Source of the DNA: CAZEDL01 sp964585245
GTDB lineage: Bacteria > Patescibacteriota > Patescibacteriia > Magasanikbacterales > GWA2-37-8
Assembly: GCA_964585245.1 (NCBI GenBank)
Contig: CAZPCV010000022.1
Span: forward strand, 1 to 23,919
DNA length: 23,919 nt
Direction of reading: 5' to 3'
In this document: positions 21,023 to 23,919 of the stretch, one piece after another
How positions within the stretch are numbered: the stretch's first letter is position 1
How the letters are laid out: every line of letters begins with the position of its first letter
The notes under the pieces: generated by a model
Told to the model about the DNA's origin: nothing
What the model saw: only the letters and a program-made list of their open reading frames with translations
The model's database searches: none
Program-made: the position numbers and the translations under genes

Positions 21023-23914
21023 ATGCCTCGGAGGATTCACCCGTTATTCAAAATTCTGTTTGGAAGCCTGTTAGCTATCGTCTCTGTTTTAGTCAATACT
21101 TCTGCGGCTCACGCCTACCCCACCGCCACCACTCACCCGGCGCTTAGCGACGAGATTGTTGATGTGTATAACGCTACGTATAATGACAAGCTAACAGCGA
21201 GAGAAAAAGAATATTTGGTTCAGGGTAGCATTGACGAAGACACCGCGCCCCGCTGGATAAATCATTTCTACGATCCAACTACGCAAGAAGGTTGGGAAGC
21301 AGAGCATCTGGGCAAAATTCCGCAATCGGTGCTTAAAATTTTCAGCAAGCTTTTTTTAAATTCCACGGTTGATATTGTTTCTTCAAAAAATTGGGCCGCC
21401 AATGAAAATCTGCAAACCAGGTATATTAGTTATGGCGGTAACAAAACCTGGCAAAACGCGTTACGATTGTATGGCGAAGGTAAAACCGACGAAGCGTATT
21501 ACGCTCTGGGGCACCTGATGCACTTGATTGAAGACGCTACGGTGCCTGATCATACGCGCAACGATACGCACGCTCACGAAGGGTCAAGTTTAAGCGCCGA
21601 TGATGGGAGCCCGTACGAAGATTATGCCGATCAATTTACCCGGGCTAATCTGAGGACAGCTGATAGCTTAATTGCCAACAAACAAAAACCAGTTTTACTA
21701 CCTTCGTTCGGCGCCTATTTAGAAAATTTAGCCACGTATTCCAACGGCTATTTTTTTAGCGAACACACGATCAATGAGCCAAAATATGTGAGGCCCAAGA
21801 TTGTGAGAGAGGACGGGGAGTATGGGTATGGTAGGGATGCGAATGGTGGAGAATTTAGGTTAGTAAGGGTGTTATTTTCAACAGGAGACTCGCTTGAAAA
21901 AATTAAAATTTATACTCTAAGAAATGAAGGGAATGGAAAAAATATAGCGCTCCCCGATTACTTCACCCGCCTCTCCACCCAAGCCGTCCTCAACGGCGCC
22001 GGAGTTATTCGTTTGTTTAAAGACGAGGCAGAAAAGGTAAAATTGAATATGGCGGCGTTGCCACCTCGTCCAACTGAGCCAGGATTTTTTGACCAAGCCC
22101 GTTCTTTTGGTTTTGGTTTTATCGAGCCGGCCTGGAACAAATTGAAGGACGCTCTAGATAACAAAGAAGAGACATCAGCAAAGATTATCGACTATTTCAG
22201 CGATCTCTTGATTTCGGCCGCTATCAATCCAAGTACTGCAACCACAGAAACCGCGGCGTCCGTTTTAGACACCACCTTATCTTGGTTTAAACCCACCCCT
22301 TTGCCGGCTTTACCCGCTATTTCTACTGATTCATTGGATTCTGTTTTATCTTCGGAGGCAATCGCAGCGCTATCAAAAGCCACCCCCACCTCCACCGCCC
22401 CCACCCCCACCACCTTCAAACCACCCCAGGGCAATCTGGTGTTGTACCCCACCACCCCCAAGCCTACCTACACCACTATCGAGCCTTTGGTGGCCGCTAC
22501 CGTCCGCACCCCTGATCCGGTGGTATTGGGAAACGGTTCCTTAGCCAAAGTGACACTGTCCGATTCGGCTCGCTCCAAACAGATTGTCGATTCGTTCAAT
22601 GCGTATCTGGAAGCACTGCATCGTCTGGAACAAACCCGCGCTCCTAGTGAGGCTGGCACTATGCCTACCGCCGAGGATGTCCGGTCGGTGGTTGGTGCGG
22701 CTGAGTTACGCTCGGCTGTTGATCTCGTCGGAAAAGTTACTACTCAGGAACAGTTATCCGCCCAACTCTCGGATAGTTCTACGACTCCTGCGGCGGTTGC
22801 GGGGCTGTTGTTGATTTTGTTTCTTAGCCTGTCTTCCTGGGCCCTTAGCTACGAAGAAGCGAGGCTACAGGCCGAGCGAATGAGAGCTTTGGATAAAGAA
22901 GCGAGTGATTTTAAAGTAGCCGCGCTTCAAGCCGAGGAGCAGGCTATTAAAGAAGCCTTGGCGAAGATCGTTGTTCCCACCCCTAAATTGTTTCGTACCG
23001 ACGATTGGATAGACCCTAATGGAAAACATTTCCCGGTCTATGGCTTTGTAGTGAATGGGGTCTGGCACAACATACTTGATACCAGTGAAGTTGAACGTAT
23101 TTTTGGCAAAGAGAACACACTACCAAGAGTCTCGTACGGGAGCTACTCTAACGGTTGGGACAGTGTACACGGGGGTGGGACAGTGGGCGGGGCAATGACA
23201 CTACGCCAACTGTGGCAGATGCAGTCGGCGGTAATTCATGATGGGACATTGCCTAGCACCATAGAGCAATATGCGCGAGGAGAAAAAGGCACAATGCACC
23301 CACTTGGCTGGACATTTACTCCGAGCCAAATGTACAACCCCCAGAACAAAACGATATATATTGTTGACCAATCAAGTATGGGTAGGTTCAACGACATATT
23401 AGGCTGGACTGCCATTTCTACTGATACCCCCAAAACCACTATCTCGACCCTAGCGTTTGATACCCCCGAAGCATTTTTGAACAAAACACCCTGGGACAAA
23501 GAAATTACCTTGCGCAATCTGGAATACCAGCCCAACCAAACGTATGCGACCCCGGTATCAACTGATTTTGAGAAGTATTTCAAAGAGGAACGAGCTAAAG
23601 GCAGATCTACCGAAGATATTTACCAGCATAATCCATTTCAAGTGATAGCGGTGCCGAACCAGACAAACAGTGGGCAGACTACGTCTGCCCCCACTACCTC
23701 TGTCCCACTAGCAACACCTACCTGGATTATTCCCTTCCGCACAGGCTTAACCAAAAAACAACAGGACAGTATTACCACTCTCTTAAACAATCGCTATCAG
23801 TCCCATACCACCTTGAACGAAACTGATGCCCAGAATTATGCGTTTGCGATTGGGGAAGTGAACGTTGGGCGGTTTGTGGGGAGGTATGCGGAAGAGGTGG
23901 GGGTGAGGGTGTAG
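21023..23914 (+). CDS. large secreted zinc phospholipase C/S1-P1 nuclease-like protein with membrane segment and unknown C-terminal domain
   Basis: 963 residues. A signal peptide ends near AHA (residue 31), followed by YPTATTHPALS. The N-terminal domain has the zinc PLC layout: His38, NHFYD with His81, then GHLMHLIEDATVPDH, where His167, Asp171 and His177 keep the exact H-x3-D-x5-H spacing of the trinuclear site of Bacillus phospholipase C. His183/His185 and PYEDY follow. It may hydrolyse phospholipids or nucleic acid esters (inference). A Pro/Thr-rich linker at about 452-485 leads to a charged helical region, a membrane segment at about 587-608, a coiled coil (about 609-645) and a 320-residue C-terminal region I do not recognise. 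The protein is far longer than a standalone enzyme of this fold (about 250-300). It is the last gene, 9 nt after its neighbour, and complete. Confidence 0.78.
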   Translation: MPRRIHPLFKILFGSLLAIVSVLVNTSAAHAYPTATTHPALSDEIVDVYNATYNDKLTAREKEYLVQGSIDEDTAPRWINHFYDPTTQEGWEAEHLGKIPQSVLKIFSKLFLNSTVDIVSSKNWAANENLQTRYISYGGNKTWQNALRLYGEGKTDEAYYALGHLMHLIEDATVPDHTRNDTHAHEGSSLSADDGSPYEDYADQFTRANLRTADSLIANKQKPVLLPSFGAYLENLATYSNGYFFSEHTINEPKYVRPKIVREDGEYGYGRDANGGEFRLVRVLFSTGDSLEKIKIYTLRNEGNGKNIALPDYFTRLSTQAVLNGAGVIRLFKDEAEKVKLNMAALPPRPTEPGFFDQARSFGFGFIEPAWNKLKDALDNKEETSAKIIDYFSDLLISAAINPSTATTETAASVLDTTLSWFKPTPLPALPAISTDSLDSVLSSEAIAALSKATPTSTAPTPTTFKPPQGNLVLYPTTPKPTYTTIEPLVAATVRTPDPVVLGNGSLAKVTLSDSARSKQIVDSFNAYLEALHRLEQTRAPSEAGTMPTAEDVRSVVGAAELRSAVDLVGKVTTQEQLSAQLSDSSTTPAAVAGLLLILFLSLSSWALSYEEARLQAERMRALDKEASDFKVAALQAEEQAIKEALAKIVVPTPKLFRTDDWIDPNGKHFPVYGFVVNGVWHNILDTSEVERIFGKENTLPRVSYGSYSNGWDSVHGGGTVGGAMTLRQLWQMQSAVIHDGTLPSTIEQYARGEKGTMHPLGWTFTPSQMYNPQNKTIYIVDQSSMGRFNDILGWTAISTDTPKTTISTLAFDTPEAFLNKTPWDKEITLRNLEYQPNQTYATPVSTDFEKYFKEERAKGRSTEDIYQHNPFQVIAVPNQTNSGQTTSAPTTSVPLATPTWIIPFRTGLTKKQQDSITTLLNNRYQSHTTLNETDAQNYAFAIGEVNVGRFVGRYAEEVGVRV

Positions 23915-23919
23915 GGGAT

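Noticed and set aside
22380..22480. C-rich direct repeats as a microsatellite or CRISPR-like array
   Set aside because: They encode the Pro/Thr linker of the phospholipase-like protein. Units are irregular and there are no spacers.

Overview
The window looks like part of a metagenome-assembled scaffold from a small-genome bacterium, most likely of the Patescibacteria (Candidate Phyla Radiation). That placement is an inference. It rests on the short divergent transcription units, the membrane pyrophosphatase, the exported lamin-tail-domain protein, the isolated Flp-type pilin, the large secreted proteins with Pro/Thr linkers, and the near absence of Shine-Dalgarno sequences. TGA ends rnpA and the lamin-tail gene at their expected ends, so the code is the standard one and not the Gracilibacteria code. 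A 10-N gap lies inside dnaA, and the window ends 5 bases after the last stop codon.

Layout. 1-3075: a class A penicillin-binding protein with its own extended -10 promoter and a terminator shared with dnaN. 3076-6256: the replication-origin locus. It holds dnaN and dnaA (both leftward) and rpmH (rightward), with DnaA boxes on both sides of dnaA and an almost pure A/T tract beside dnaN. 6257-6847: an unusual island between rpmH and rnpA with a long hairpin, a G-run tract and a GC-rich 64-codon gene on the minus strand, the only gene here with a good Shine-Dalgarno. 6848-7549: rnpA and yidD, but no yidC. 7563-11298: a DUF167 protein, trigger factor and an H+-pumping pyrophosphatase, all leftward. 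11397-12882: a LysM/M23 peptidase and tRNA-Cys, facing each other across a long palindromic terminator. 12948-14132: a degenerate protein-kinase-like protein. 14279-16993: DNA polymerase I with a heptamer repeat in its coding sequence. 17109-23914: a surface-protein run made of a four-lamin-tail-domain protein, a Flp-type pilin, a membrane-anchored small protein and a large zinc phospholipase C-like protein.

Functionally the left half is core replication, ribosome and RNase P biogenesis, protein folding and membrane energetics, arranged around oriC. The PBP and M23 peptidase supply wall synthesis and remodelling. The right-hand run is dominated by exported proteins and may serve cell-surface contact. 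Most transcription units have recognisable sigma-70-type promoters with 16-17 bp spacers, and many have short leaders. The most unusual parts are the rpmH-rnpA island, the terminator-shaped hairpin inside yidD, the kinase-like protein without the standard catalytic lysines, and the frame-sensitive heptamer repeat in polA.
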